NCBI GenBank assembly: GCA_964371585.1
Contig: CAYJMD010000001.1
Coordinates: 62,001 to 126,000 of the forward strand
Direction of reading: 5' to 3'
Origin: RGIG5057 sp964371585
GTDB lineage: Bacteria; Bacillota; Clostridia; TANB77; CAG-465
DNA length: 64,000 bases
Shown here in pieces: positions 51,334 through 59,135 of this stretch; the first letter of the stretch is position 1; each line of letters opens with the position of its first letter. The notes beneath the pieces were generated by a model. The model searched no databases, was not told the DNA's origin, and was given only the letters and a program-made list of their open reading frames with translations. The translations under genes and the position numbers were made by a program.

Positions 51334-51418
51334 GTGCCAAACAATAGGTCTTCTAGGAACCTTGTCAGATCCGGAAGGAAGCAGCAATAACTTGCAAGTA
51401 CTATGTGTTTGGTACATT
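51334..51418 (+). ncRNA. ffs: SRP RNA, short (4.5S-like) form
   Basis: Terminal stem GTGCCAAACA (51334-51343) pairs with TGTTTGGTAC (51406-51415). The apex holds the conserved SRP motifs: AGGAACC, GTCAGATCCGGAAGGAAGCA. About 82 nt, ending in a short T run. It has no room for an Alu domain. It lies directly before dnaX, as in many Firmicutes. Confidence 0.93.
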
Positions 51419-51439
51419 TTTAATATATGGGTGGTAATA

Positions 51440-52990
51440 ATGAGTTATGTAGCATTATATAGAAAATATAGACCAGTTGATTTTTCTAGTATAAGTGGAC
51501 AAGAAAATGTAGTTAATATACTAAAAAAACAAGTTGAAAATTTAAAAATATCACATGCGTATATTTTTAGTGGGACAAGAGGTACAGGTAAAACTTCTGC
51601 TGCTAAAATTTTTGCAAGAGCAATAAATTGTTTAGATCCGCAAAACGGTGAACCTTGTAATAAATGTAAAGCTTGTATAAGTATTTTAGATGGAGAATCT
51701 ACAGATGTAGTTGAAATGGACGCTGCGTCAAATAATAGTGTAGAAAATATAAGACAAATACGAACAGAAGTTATGTATGTAGCAACTAATGTTAAATATA
51801 GAGTGTATATAATCGATGAAGTACATATGCTTACAACATCAGCATTTAACGCACTTTTAAAAACTTTAGAAGAACCACCAGAAAATGTTGTGTTTATACT
51901 TGCTACAACAGAGCAACATAAAATACCAGTTACCATATTATCACGTTGTTTAAGATTTGAATTTTCAAAGATTACAGCAGAAGATATAAAAGAGAGACTT
52001 AAGTTTGTTCTTGGTAGTGAAAATATAACCTATGAAGAGGAAGCTTTAGAATATATAGCTAAAAAGGCAGATGGAGCACTTAGAGATGCTCTTAGCATAC
52101 TTGATAGATGTTTATCAGAAGATAATCAAAGTTTATCACTTAAAGTTGTTGAATCAATAACAGGAAGTATTGATAGAGATATTATAATAAATATCACACA
52201 AGCACTTGTTAAAAATTCTGTTAAAGACGTACTATCTAATTTAGAAATATTAGAAAAAAAATCAAAAGATTTAAGACAATTAGTATATGAAATTATGGAA
52301 CAGGTTTTAGATATATTAATTAGTGCTAAAGATGATGATAGTAATGTAGAATTATATAGTAATATAATTTCTGAACTTTCAAAATTAGATACAGAAATAA
52401 GAATGTCTACTAAACCGAATGTTATAGTTAAATCAGCACTTATAAGAATTGCAAATTTAAAGAAAATAGATATAGATGAAAATATAAATTCTACTGCAAG
52501 TAATAATTATTCTAATATTGATATAGAAAGAATAAATACTTTAGAATCAAAAATAGAAAAATTAGAAGCTAGTGTGGGTAATAAAAATATTACTATACAA
52601 AATAATATAAAAAATAATAGTGATGATGATACTAATGAAAATACAAATTTAAAACCTAATGTAAAAAAAGAAGTGTCAAGTACTTCAAAAATTTTTGATA
52701 TAAATAATTTTAAAAAAATATTACCTACTATGGGCAAATTAAAGTTATTTTCTTCACTTAGCTCAGCTAGCATTGAAGTTTTAGATGATAAAGTGAAAGT
52801 ATATACAACAAATAGTTTTGCGTATAAAGTACTTACTTTAGAAGAGCAAAGACAAGATATAGCAATGGTACTTAATAAACATTTTGGTATAAATTTACCG
52901 GTTGTAATTGAATTAAAACAAGAAAATAATGTATCAAAAATGGAAAAAGTACTTAAGGATAATAACATAGAATATACTGATATAGATTAA
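51440..52990 (+). CDS. dnaX: DNA polymerase III subunit tau/gamma
   Basis: 516 residues. Clamp-loader ATPase. It opens MSYVALYRKYRPVDFSSISG, then Walker A GTRGTGKTS, a four-Cys zinc module (CLDPQNGEPCNKCKAC), EMDAASNNSVENIR, DEVH (Walker B) and the sensor SRCLRFEF. The C-terminal third is Asn-rich with a coiled coil and a small tau domain. An open frame reaches back to 51362 through the SRP RNA, but ATG 51440 with GGGTGG upstream is the true start. Confidence 0.96.
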   Translation: MSYVALYRKYRPVDFSSISGQENVVNILKKQVENLKISHAYIFSGTRGTGKTSAAKIFARAINCLDPQNGEPCNKCKACISILDGESTDVVEMDAASNNSVENIRQIRTEVMYVATNVKYRVYIIDEVHMLTTSAFNALLKTLEEPPENVVFILATTEQHKIPVTILSRCLRFEFSKITAEDIKERLKFVLGSENITYEEEALEYIAKKADGALRDALSILDRCLSEDNQSLSLKVVESITGSIDRDIIINITQALVKNSVKDVLSNLEILEKKSKDLRQLVYEIMEQVLDILISAKDDDSNVELYSNIISELSKLDTEIRMSTKPNVIVKSALIRIANLKKIDIDENINSTASNNYSNIDIERINTLESKIEKLEASVGNKNITIQNNIKNNSDDDTNENTNLKPNVKKEVSSTSKIFDINNFKKILPTMGKLKLFSSLSSASIEVLDDKVKVYTTNSFAYKVLTLEEQRQDIAMVLNKHFGINLPVVIELKQENNVSKMEKVLKDNNIEYTDID

Positions 52991-53007
52991 AGGAAGGATT
53001 GATTATA

Positions 53008-53340
53008 ATGGCAAAATTTAATGGATTTGGCGGAGGCGGCATGGGTAACATGCAAAACTTAATGAAACAAGCTCAAAAAATGCAAGCAGAACTTGTTCAA
53101 AAACAAAATGAAGTAGGACAAAGAGAATTTGAAGCTTCAGCTGGAGGCGGAGCAGTAATAGCTAAATGCTCTGGTGATAAAGTGGTAAAAGAAATAATAA
53201 TAAAACAAGAAGTTGTAGATCCTTCTGATGTTGAGATGTTACAAGATTTAGTAAAATCTGCTGTAAATGAAGCTTTATCAAAAGCAGAATCTGCAATGCA
53301 AGATGGACTAGGTTCTTTTAATATACCAGGAATAATGTAA
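53008..53340 (+). CDS. YbaB/EbfC nucleoid-associated protein
   Basis: 110 residues. The opening is GFGGGGMGNMQNLMKQAQKM, and QAELVQKQNEVGQREFEASA is the family helix and strand. Binds DNA as a dimer; standard neighbour of dnaX and recR. The start is ATG 53008 after AAAGGAAGG; TTG 52999 is in frame but has no better site. Confidence 0.95.
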   Translation: MAKFNGFGGGGMGNMQNLMKQAQKMQAELVQKQNEVGQREFEASAGGGAVIAKCSGDKVVKEIIIKQEVVDPSDVEMLQDLVKSAVNEALSKAESAMQDGLGSFNIPGIM

Positions 53341-53356
53341 GGTTAAGGTAAATTTT

Positions 53357-53950
53357 ATGAATTCAGACATAATTAATAGACTTGTTAAAGAATTTGAAAA
53401 ATTACCAGGCATAGGACACAAAACTGCAGTTAGACTTGCTTTTTATATTTTAGAATCTGATATAGAGGTTGCAAATAAAATGGCTAATACTCTTATTGAA
53501 GCTAAAGAAAAAGTAAAACTATGTAGTACATGCTTTAATATAACAGAAGCAGATCCTTGTGAAATATGTTCAAATAAAAAACGTGATGAAGAACTTATAT
53601 GTGTTGTAGAAAGTGTTAAAGATGTTATTGCTATGGAAAAAACACATGAATTTAAAGGTATGTATCATGTATTACATGGAAGTATATCGCCTATGAATAA
53701 TATTACAGCTGGTGATATAAAAGTAAAAGAATTACTAGAAAGATTAAAAACTGTAGATGTAAAAGAAATTATACTTGCAACTAATCCTACTATAGAAGGA
53801 GAAACAACTGCAATGTATATTTCAAGATTAGTTAAACCACTTGGAATAAAAGTGAGTAGAATAGCTCATGGTATTCCTGTAGGTGGAGATATAGAATATA
53901 CTGATGAAATAACTTTAATAAAAGCTATGGAAGGTAGAATAGAAATGTAA
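53357..53950 (+). CDS. recR: Recombination protein RecR
   Basis: 197 residues, normal. The helix-hairpin-helix FEKLPGIGHKTAVRLAF (about 13-29), a zinc finger CSTC...CEIC (about 56-71) and a Toprim domain (CVVESVKDVIAME, about 81-93) come in the usual order. It acts with RecF/RecO in gap repair. It follows ybaB after 16 bases. Confidence 0.97.
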   Translation: MNSDIINRLVKEFEKLPGIGHKTAVRLAFYILESDIEVANKMANTLIEAKEKVKLCSTCFNITEADPCEICSNKKRDEELICVVESVKDVIAMEKTHEFKGMYHVLHGSISPMNNITAGDIKVKELLERLKTVDVKEIILATNPTIEGETTAMYISRLVKPLGIKVSRIAHGIPVGGDIEYTDEITLIKAMEGRIEM

Positions 53951-53955
53951 AAAAT

Positions 53956-53988
53956 GCTGGCCATAAGTTTAGGATACTTATGACCAGC
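53956..53988 (+). terminator. Strong hairpin after recR
   Basis: 13-bp stem GCTGGCCATAAGT (53956-53968) / ACTTATGACCAGC (53976-53988) with one C-A mismatch; little T run. The rest of the gap to 54230 is AT-rich, with a possible -10 TATAAT (about 54155-54160) and nothing else recognisable. Confidence 0.7.
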
Positions 53989-54230
53989 TTACCTTATTCT
54001 TATTACTAATTTTATCTTAAACAAAATGTTTGTATAAACATGTGTAAAATATTTAAAGAAAAATATAAATATTTCATTTTTATTTAGTTTAAGTTAATAT
54101 TAGCTATTTTAGAAACCAAGGTAATGATACTTAATTAATACTAAGTATCTACTATATAATAAAACTATATATATAGATATATATATTATGGTTTAATTCT
54201 TAAAATATATACAAAGAAAAGGTGATTTTT

Positions 54231-55016
54231 TTGAAAATAGGTTTTTTTGATTCTGGATTTGGCGGAATTTCAATATTAAAAGAGAGTTTAAAGATAAATG
54301 AAGATGTAAATTATTTATATTTAGCAGATAATTTAAATGTTCCTTATGGTGAAAAAGATAAAGAGGTTCTTAAAGAAATAATAGATAATAATATACAATT
54401 ACTTATTAAAAATAATTGTGATATTATTGTAATTGCTTGTAATACAGCAACAAGTATTAGTATCAAAGATTTACGCCTTAAATACGATATACCAATTATT
54501 GGAACAGAACCGGCAATAAAGCCAGCAATAGAATATTATAATAATATGAATGATAGAAAAAATAAGAAGATTTTACTAACTGCTACAAAACTTACTTTAA
54601 AAGAGAAAAAGTTGGCAGATCTTATTTCTAGTTTTGATAATTTTAATATAGTAAAACAAGAATTATCTAAACTTGTAGTATTAGCTGAAAGTGGTAATTA
54701 TACTAAACAAGATGTATATGACTATTTATCTGAAGTGATTGATAATAAAGAAGAATACTGTAGTATTGTACTTGGCTGTACACATTTTCCTTTATTTAAA
54801 GAAGAAATATTAGAATTTTTTGGCAATGATATTAAAATTTTTGATAGTTCATTTGGAGTTTGTAAAAATATTCAAAAAACAATTTTAAATGTAAAACAAA
54901 GTGATAAAAATATAGTGGAGAATGAAAGTAATAAAGAAGTTGTAGAACTTATTTTAACAAAAGAAAATGATGGTTATAGAACTTTATTTTATAATATACT
55001 TAATCATTTAAAATAA
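54231..55016 (+). CDS. murI: Glutamate racemase
   Basis: 261 residues. Makes D-glutamate for peptidoglycan. The catalytic cysteines are in ACNTATS (about 70-76) and LGCTHFPL (about 181-188). The openings FFDSGFGGISIL and ADNLNVPYGEK are typical. The likely start is TTG 54231 (six bases after AAGGTGAT); the frame extends only to GTG 54222. A small minus-strand ORF overlaps its 3' end. Confidence 0.93.
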   Translation: MKIGFFDSGFGGISILKESLKINEDVNYLYLADNLNVPYGEKDKEVLKEIIDNNIQLLIKNNCDIIVIACNTATSISIKDLRLKYDIPIIGTEPAIKPAIEYYNNMNDRKNKKILLTATKLTLKEKKLADLISSFDNFNIVKQELSKLVVLAESGNYTKQDVYDYLSEVIDNKEEYCSIVLGCTHFPLFKEEILEFFGNDIKIFDSSFGVCKNIQKTILNVKQSDKNIVENESNKEVVELILTKENDGYRTLFYNILNHLK

Positions 55017-55158
55017 AGTCATAATCTGATAAATCTGTTTTAAAATAATTAAATTTTTGTAAAATACTATTAATTAATATTAATGATATTATAAATACAG
55101 CTATAGTTATTAGAACTAATTTATTTATAAATATGACATGGTTGTTTAGTTTTCTCAT
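55000..55158 (-). CDS. Small membrane protein on the minus strand, 52 residues
   Basis: The only plausible gene on the minus strand. It opens MRKLNNHVIFINK, followed by one strong membrane helix (about 14-34, LVLITIAVFIISLILINSIL) and a polar tail ending DYDFILND. It overlaps the end of murI by 17 bases, tail to tail. A clear ribosome site is missing, which keeps confidence low. The positive-inside pattern (basic N-terminus, acidic C-terminus) is what a real single-span protein would show. Confidence 0.4.
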   Translation of the reverse strand: MRKLNNHVIFINKLVLITIAVFIISLILINSILQKFNYFKTDLSDYDFILND

Positions 55159-55250
55159 ATTACATTATATTAGTTAAAAAAATAAATATTAAACAAAAGA
55201 ATTAATATTTTAATAAAAATTAATGAAATACTAGAAAAAAAAAAACTTTA

Positions 55251-55259
55251 TGATATAAT
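55251..55259 (+). promoter_or_regulatory. Extended -10 promoter of the walR-like gene
   Basis: TGATATAAT at 55251-55259; no good -35. Confidence 0.6.
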
Positions 55260-55292
55260 ATAAGTATCATATAAAAGATAGAGGTGCTTTAA

Positions 55293-55988
55293 ATGGAAGA
55301 AAGAAAGATTTTAATAGTTGATGATGAGACTTCAATTGTAGAAATATTAAAATTTAATTTAGAAAAAGAAGGATATAAAACGTATGAAGCATATGATGCT
55401 GATGAAGCTATAGCTAAAGCAGAAGAAATTAAACCTGATTTAATTTTACTTGATGTTATGCTCCCTAAATCAGATGGGTTTACAGTTTGTAGAAAAATTA
55501 GACAAACTATGAATTGTCCTATAATAATGCTTACTGCAAGAGAAGATGTTGTAGATAAAATTATTGGTTTAGAACTTGGCGCAGATGATTATATGACTAA
55601 ACCTTTTAGTATTAGAGAAGTACTTGCTAGGGTTAAAGCAAATCTAAGAAAATATGTTAAAGTAGAAGAAAAAAATGATGAGGATAAAACATTTGCTATT
55701 AAAGACATGATTATAGATTCTAAAAATTATTTAGCTAAAATTGGTACAAGAGTTATAGATCTTACTTCTAAAGAGTATGAACTTTTAAACCTACTTGCTA
55801 CAAATGCAAATGAAGTTTTTACAAGAGAACAAATTTTAAAAGCTATATGGGGATATGATTATTATGGTGACTCTAGAACTGTAGATGTTACTGTAAGAAG
55901 ATTAAGAGAAAAAATAGAACTTAACACATCAAATCCTAAGTATTTATTAACAAAAAGAGGAATGGGTTACTATGTAACTTTAAAATAA
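55293..55988 (+). CDS. walR: OmpR-family response regulator, WalR-like
   Basis: 231 residues. Receiver domain with the acid pocket DDE (about 10-12), phosphorylated Asp in LILLDVMLP (about 51-59) and Lys in MTKPFS. The winged helix (about 130-229) has LTSKEYELLNLLATN and RTVDVTVRRLREKIE. The sequence and the following sensor kinase fit the WalR-WalK pair that controls cell-wall metabolism in Firmicutes, though the usual yycH/I genes are absent, so PhoP is an alternative. AGAGGTGC precedes the ATG. Confidence 0.88.
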   Translation: MEERKILIVDDETSIVEILKFNLEKEGYKTYEAYDADEAIAKAEEIKPDLILLDVMLPKSDGFTVCRKIRQTMNCPIIMLTAREDVVDKIIGLELGADDYMTKPFSIREVLARVKANLRKYVKVEEKNDEDKTFAIKDMIIDSKNYLAKIGTRVIDLTSKEYELLNLLATNANEVFTREQILKAIWGYDYYGDSRTVDVTVRRLREKIELNTSNPKYLLTKRGMGYYVTLK

Positions 55989-55991
55989 TAG

Positions 55992-56029
55992 AATAATACT
56001 TACGATAGTTATATATTGTAAGTATTATT
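55992..56029 (+). terminator. Hairpin between the response regulator and kinase genes
   Basis: 12-bp perfect stem AATAATACTTAC (55992-56003) / GTAAGTATTATT (56018-56029). It lies within a 60-base gap and could partly stop transcription, lowering kinase level relative to regulator. Confidence 0.55.
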
Positions 56030-56048
56030 TATATATAAAGGAGTTTTT

Positions 56049-57437
56049 ATGAAAGAGATAAAATTTGGTATATTAAATTTAATATTTAATTTAGTAATTG
56101 TTGCTACAACAGCAGTTGTAATATTACTTTGTGTTCAAGCTGGTATTATAGGGCTAGATAATATATTTTCTTTTAGTAGTATTGCTATCATATTTGGACT
56201 TATGCTTATAACTATAATATTTTCTGTTAATATATCAAGTAGTATAACAATGAATATTAAAAAACTTGAAAAAAATATGAAAGCAATATTAGATGGTAAA
56301 ATAGTTGAGATTAAGTCACCTAAGAGACCAACTAAAATATATGAAATGAATTCATTTATTTCTACATATAAAGCGATGATGGAAATAGTAAAAAGAAATA
56401 ATTTTGCTCTTAACTCAGAAGCTAGTAAAACAGAAATTATACTTGAACATATGGCAGATGGAGTTATAGCTTTTTCTGTTATTAAAGATGTAATACATAT
56501 GAATAAATCTGCTATGACAATGCTTGGACTTGATTTTTCTTACGATACATATGAAAAAATAAAGTCAAAATTAAATTTAGAACTTAACTTTGACCAAATA
56601 ATATATTTATCTAGTAATAAGTCTATTGAGCAACAAGTAGCAATTGGAGATAACATATTAAACTTAGTATTTTTACCATTTTTCAATGCAAGCTTTAGGC
56701 CTACAGGTATTATCCTTATAATAAGAAATATAACAGAAAGTATGAGACTTGAAAACTTAAGAAAAGAATTTGTTGCTAATGTTTCTCATGAATTTAAAAC
56801 ACCTCTTACATCCATAAAAGGTTATTCTGAAACAATGATGAGATCAGATCTAACTAAAGATGAAGTAGAAGATTTTGCAAGAGTAATAAATCAAGAAGCT
56901 AATAGAATGGATAGACTTGTAGTTAACTTATTACAATTATCTAAGTTTGATAATAATAGAACAGCACTTAAAAAAGTTCATTTTAATTTAGCGGATTTAT
57001 CTAAATTAGTAGCTGAAAAAATGAAATTTACTGCAGCACAAAAAGAACATGAACTTGTATGTGAGATTATTAAGCCAACAAAAATATATGCAGATAAAGA
57101 TTCTATTGAACAAGTACTACTTAATATAGTAAGTAATAGTATTAAATATACTCCAGATGGAGGGAAAATAAAAATAAGTATTGATAATGATTCAAAAGAT
57201 GCATATATTAAAATTATTGATAATGGTATAGGAATACCACAAAAAGATTTAGATAGAATATTTGAAAGATTCTATAGAGTAGATAAAGCAAGATCTAGAA
57301 AAATGGGTGGTACAGGACTTGGGCTTGCAATAGTTAAAGAAATAGTAGATAGTAATGGTGGTAAAATTGATATTACAAGTGAAGTAGACAAAGGAACAAA
57401 AACAGTTATCTCATTACCACTTTCTATGAATAACTAA
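56049..57437 (+). CDS. walK: Sensor histidine kinase, WalK-like
   Basis: 462 residues. Two membrane helices (about 8-30 and 40-62) with only a short outer loop, so sensing is probably within the membrane. A HAMP-like linker, a PAS-like domain (about 125-225), then HisKA with ANVSHEFKTPLTSIKGYSE (phospho-His in SHEF, about 246-249) and an ATPase with N box NIVSNSIKYTPDG, DNGIGIP and GGTGLGLAIVK. Partner of the upstream regulator. WalK of bacilli has a large outer PAS domain; this one does not. Confidence 0.9.
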   Translation: MKEIKFGILNLIFNLVIVATTAVVILLCVQAGIIGLDNIFSFSSIAIIFGLMLITIIFSVNISSSITMNIKKLEKNMKAILDGKIVEIKSPKRPTKIYEMNSFISTYKAMMEIVKRNNFALNSEASKTEIILEHMADGVIAFSVIKDVIHMNKSAMTMLGLDFSYDTYEKIKSKLNLELNFDQIIYLSSNKSIEQQVAIGDNILNLVFLPFFNASFRPTGIILIIRNITESMRLENLRKEFVANVSHEFKTPLTSIKGYSETMMRSDLTKDEVEDFARVINQEANRMDRLVVNLLQLSKFDNNRTALKKVHFNLADLSKLVAEKMKFTAAQKEHELVCEIIKPTKIYADKDSIEQVLLNIVSNSIKYTPDGGKIKISIDNDSKDAYIKIIDNGIGIPQKDLDRIFERFYRVDKARSRKMGGTGLGLAIVKEIVDSNGGKIDITSEVDKGTKTVISLPLSMNN

Positions 57438-57457
57438 AGAAAGAGAGTATAATAAAA

Positions 57458-58225
57458 ATGAAATATATAGAAACACATGCACATTATTATGATGATGCAT
57501 ATGCAGATAATTTAGATGAAGTATTAGAAAAAGTAAAAGAAGCTGGAGTAGAAAAAATTATTAATATAGGTGCAGATTATCCTTCTAGTAAAAAAGTAAT
57601 AGAACTTGCAAATAGATATAAAAATACATATGCAACTATAGGTGTTCATCCTCATGATGTAGATGAATTTAACTTAGAAAAGTTAGAATCATTATATCTT
57701 GAAAATAAAGATTCAGGTAAAATAGTAGCTATAGGTGAAATTGGACTAGATTATGCATTTGTTTCAGATAATAAAGAAAAACAAAAAGATGCATTTGTAA
57801 AGCAAATAAATCTTGCTAAAAAATATGATCTTCCAATAGTAGTACATACAAGAGATGCAAGTTTGGATACATACAATATTCTTAAAGATATAGATGAAAG
57901 TATTAAAGTACTTATACATTGTTTTAGTCCTACTGATGATTTAGTTAGACTAGTTATTCAAAGAGGCTATACAGTAGCTTTTGGTGGTAATATAACATAT
58001 AAAAGAAATAAAAGTTTTGGAGAGTACATAACTAAAATACCACTTAGTAGTTTAGTTATTGAAACAGACTGTCCATATCTTTCTCCAGAGCCTCATAGAG
58101 GAACTATTAATGATTCTTCAAGACTTCCTATTATAAATAGTAAGCTTGCAGAGTTTAAAAATATAAGTGAAGAAGAAATGGCGAAAATAGTTAAAGAGAA
58201 TTCTGAGAAATTTTTTTGTATTTAA
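57458..58225 (+). CDS. tatD: TatD-family metal-dependent DNase
   Basis: 255 residues. The metal site is ETHAHYYDDAY (the family's DTHCHL), with GVHPHDV (about 67-73), AIGEIGLDY (about 90-98), VHTRDA and ETDCPYLSPEPHRG (about 204-217). It probably has 3'-5' exonuclease or quality-control DNase activity. It follows walK after 20 bases. Confidence 0.94.
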   Translation: MKYIETHAHYYDDAYADNLDEVLEKVKEAGVEKIINIGADYPSSKKVIELANRYKNTYATIGVHPHDVDEFNLEKLESLYLENKDSGKIVAIGEIGLDYAFVSDNKEKQKDAFVKQINLAKKYDLPIVVHTRDASLDTYNILKDIDESIKVLIHCFSPTDDLVRLVIQRGYTVAFGGNITYKRNKSFGEYITKIPLSSLVIETDCPYLSPEPHRGTINDSSRLPIINSKLAEFKNISEEEMAKIVKENSEKFFCI

Positions 58226-58266
58226 TTGTATAATGTTAAATATTATTTATATAATAGGAGGAAGTA

Positions 58267-58677
58267 ATGATCGACAAAGAAACAATGCTTATGGCAGTTG
58301 AAAAGTATAAACTAATGAGAACAGATAATATAATTTATGGCACAAACATACCTAAAGTAAAATTTATATTACCAACACCAATAGGTACAGAAGTAGTGTT
58401 TGAAGAAACGAAGTTTTTTTTCTTTGTTTTTGATGAAAAAGGAATAAGGATAATAACAACAGATTTGAAATTTGAATATTTCTTTAAATGGGAAGATATT
58501 AAAGATGTTAAGATTAGCAAATTCTTAATAATTGGTAAATTATCATTTGTATATAATGGTAATAAATTTGTATTTCAACTAAATAGATTTGTATTTGGTA
58601 ATCAGTGGATTTCTAATAATACTAAATTATTAGAAAGTAATAACTATTATATAAAAAGAGATTTGCATATTAGTTGA
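58267..58677 (+). CDS. Hypothetical protein with PH-like strands, 136 residues
   Basis: No named family. The strand order (FFFFVFDEKGIRIITTDLKF, then YFFKWEDIKDVKISKFLI, then KLSFVYNGNKFVFQL) and a last helix are as in bacterial PH/GRAM-like domains, similar to the protein at 17015. No signal peptide. AGGAGGAAGTA precedes the ATG. It may share the walRK-tatD transcript, 41 bases after tatD. Confidence 0.6.
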   Translation: MIDKETMLMAVEKYKLMRTDNIIYGTNIPKVKFILPTPIGTEVVFEETKFFFFVFDEKGIRIITTDLKFEYFFKWEDIKDVKISKFLIIGKLSFVYNGNKFVFQLNRFVFGNQWISNNTKLLESNNYYIKRDLHIS

Positions 58678-58721
58678 TTTTTGAAATGGTAAAGTGTTTA
58701 GCAAAAAGAGAGGAAAGAATT

Positions 58722-58913
58722 ATGTTCAATAAAGAAAAGAAACAAAAAAGATTTATTACAAAAAGTTCACAAGGATAAGGATTGAGTTGTTTAGATATAG
58801 TTGTAGATACTGAAACGGGTGTTAACTATTTATTAGCTCAAAGTCCTTATGGTGGTATGACACCATTATTAGATATGAATGGAAATGTAGTTATAGATAT
58901 TATAAATAATTAA
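58722..58913 (+). pseudogene. DUF6440-like gene with an in-frame stop
   Basis: 63 codons from ATG 58722 (AGAGAGGAAAG upstream) to TAA 58911, broken by TAA at codon 19 (58776-58778). The first part reads MFNKEKKQKRFITKSSQG. After the stop, LDIVVDTETGVNYLLAQSPY and GGMTPLLDMNG match the DUF6440 pattern (vD.eTGVnYL....GG.tPLlD..G). Translation could restart at TTG 58782 after AAGGATAAGGA. Either a recent null mutation or two small peptides. Confidence 0.6.
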
Positions 58914-58943
58914 TATTTATTAGTACAATATATATAAATCAAT

Positions 58944-58980
58944 ACTATCACTATCATTTTTTTTGATGGTGATAGTTTGT
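58944..58980 (+). terminator. Intrinsic terminator
   Basis: 13-bp stem ACTATCACTATCA (58944-58956) / TGATGGTGATAGT (58964-58976), one mismatch or wobble, T-rich loop and tail. Confidence 0.85.
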
Positions 58981-59068
58981 TTATTTCTTGTTATTTGTAT
59001 AGATGTTACATGTTTAACACTAATATGTAAAAACTTTAATAAATAAAATGACAAATTTACATAAAATA

Positions 59069-59097
59069 ATTGTAAAATTATGTGAAGTGTGATATAA
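59069..59097 (+). promoter_or_regulatory. Promoter of the DEAD-box helicase gene
   Basis: TTGTAA (59069-59074), 17 bases, TATAAT (59092-59097) with TG extension. Confidence 0.75.
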
Positions 59098-59135
59098 TAA
59101 GTTGTAATGTGTTAAAACGCAAATTAAGGAGAAAT

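Noticed and set aside
51362..51439. Upstream extension of the dnaX reading frame
   Set aside because: It runs through the SRP RNA, whose conserved motifs and closing stem occupy this stretch; dnaX homologues start at MSYVALYRKYRP.
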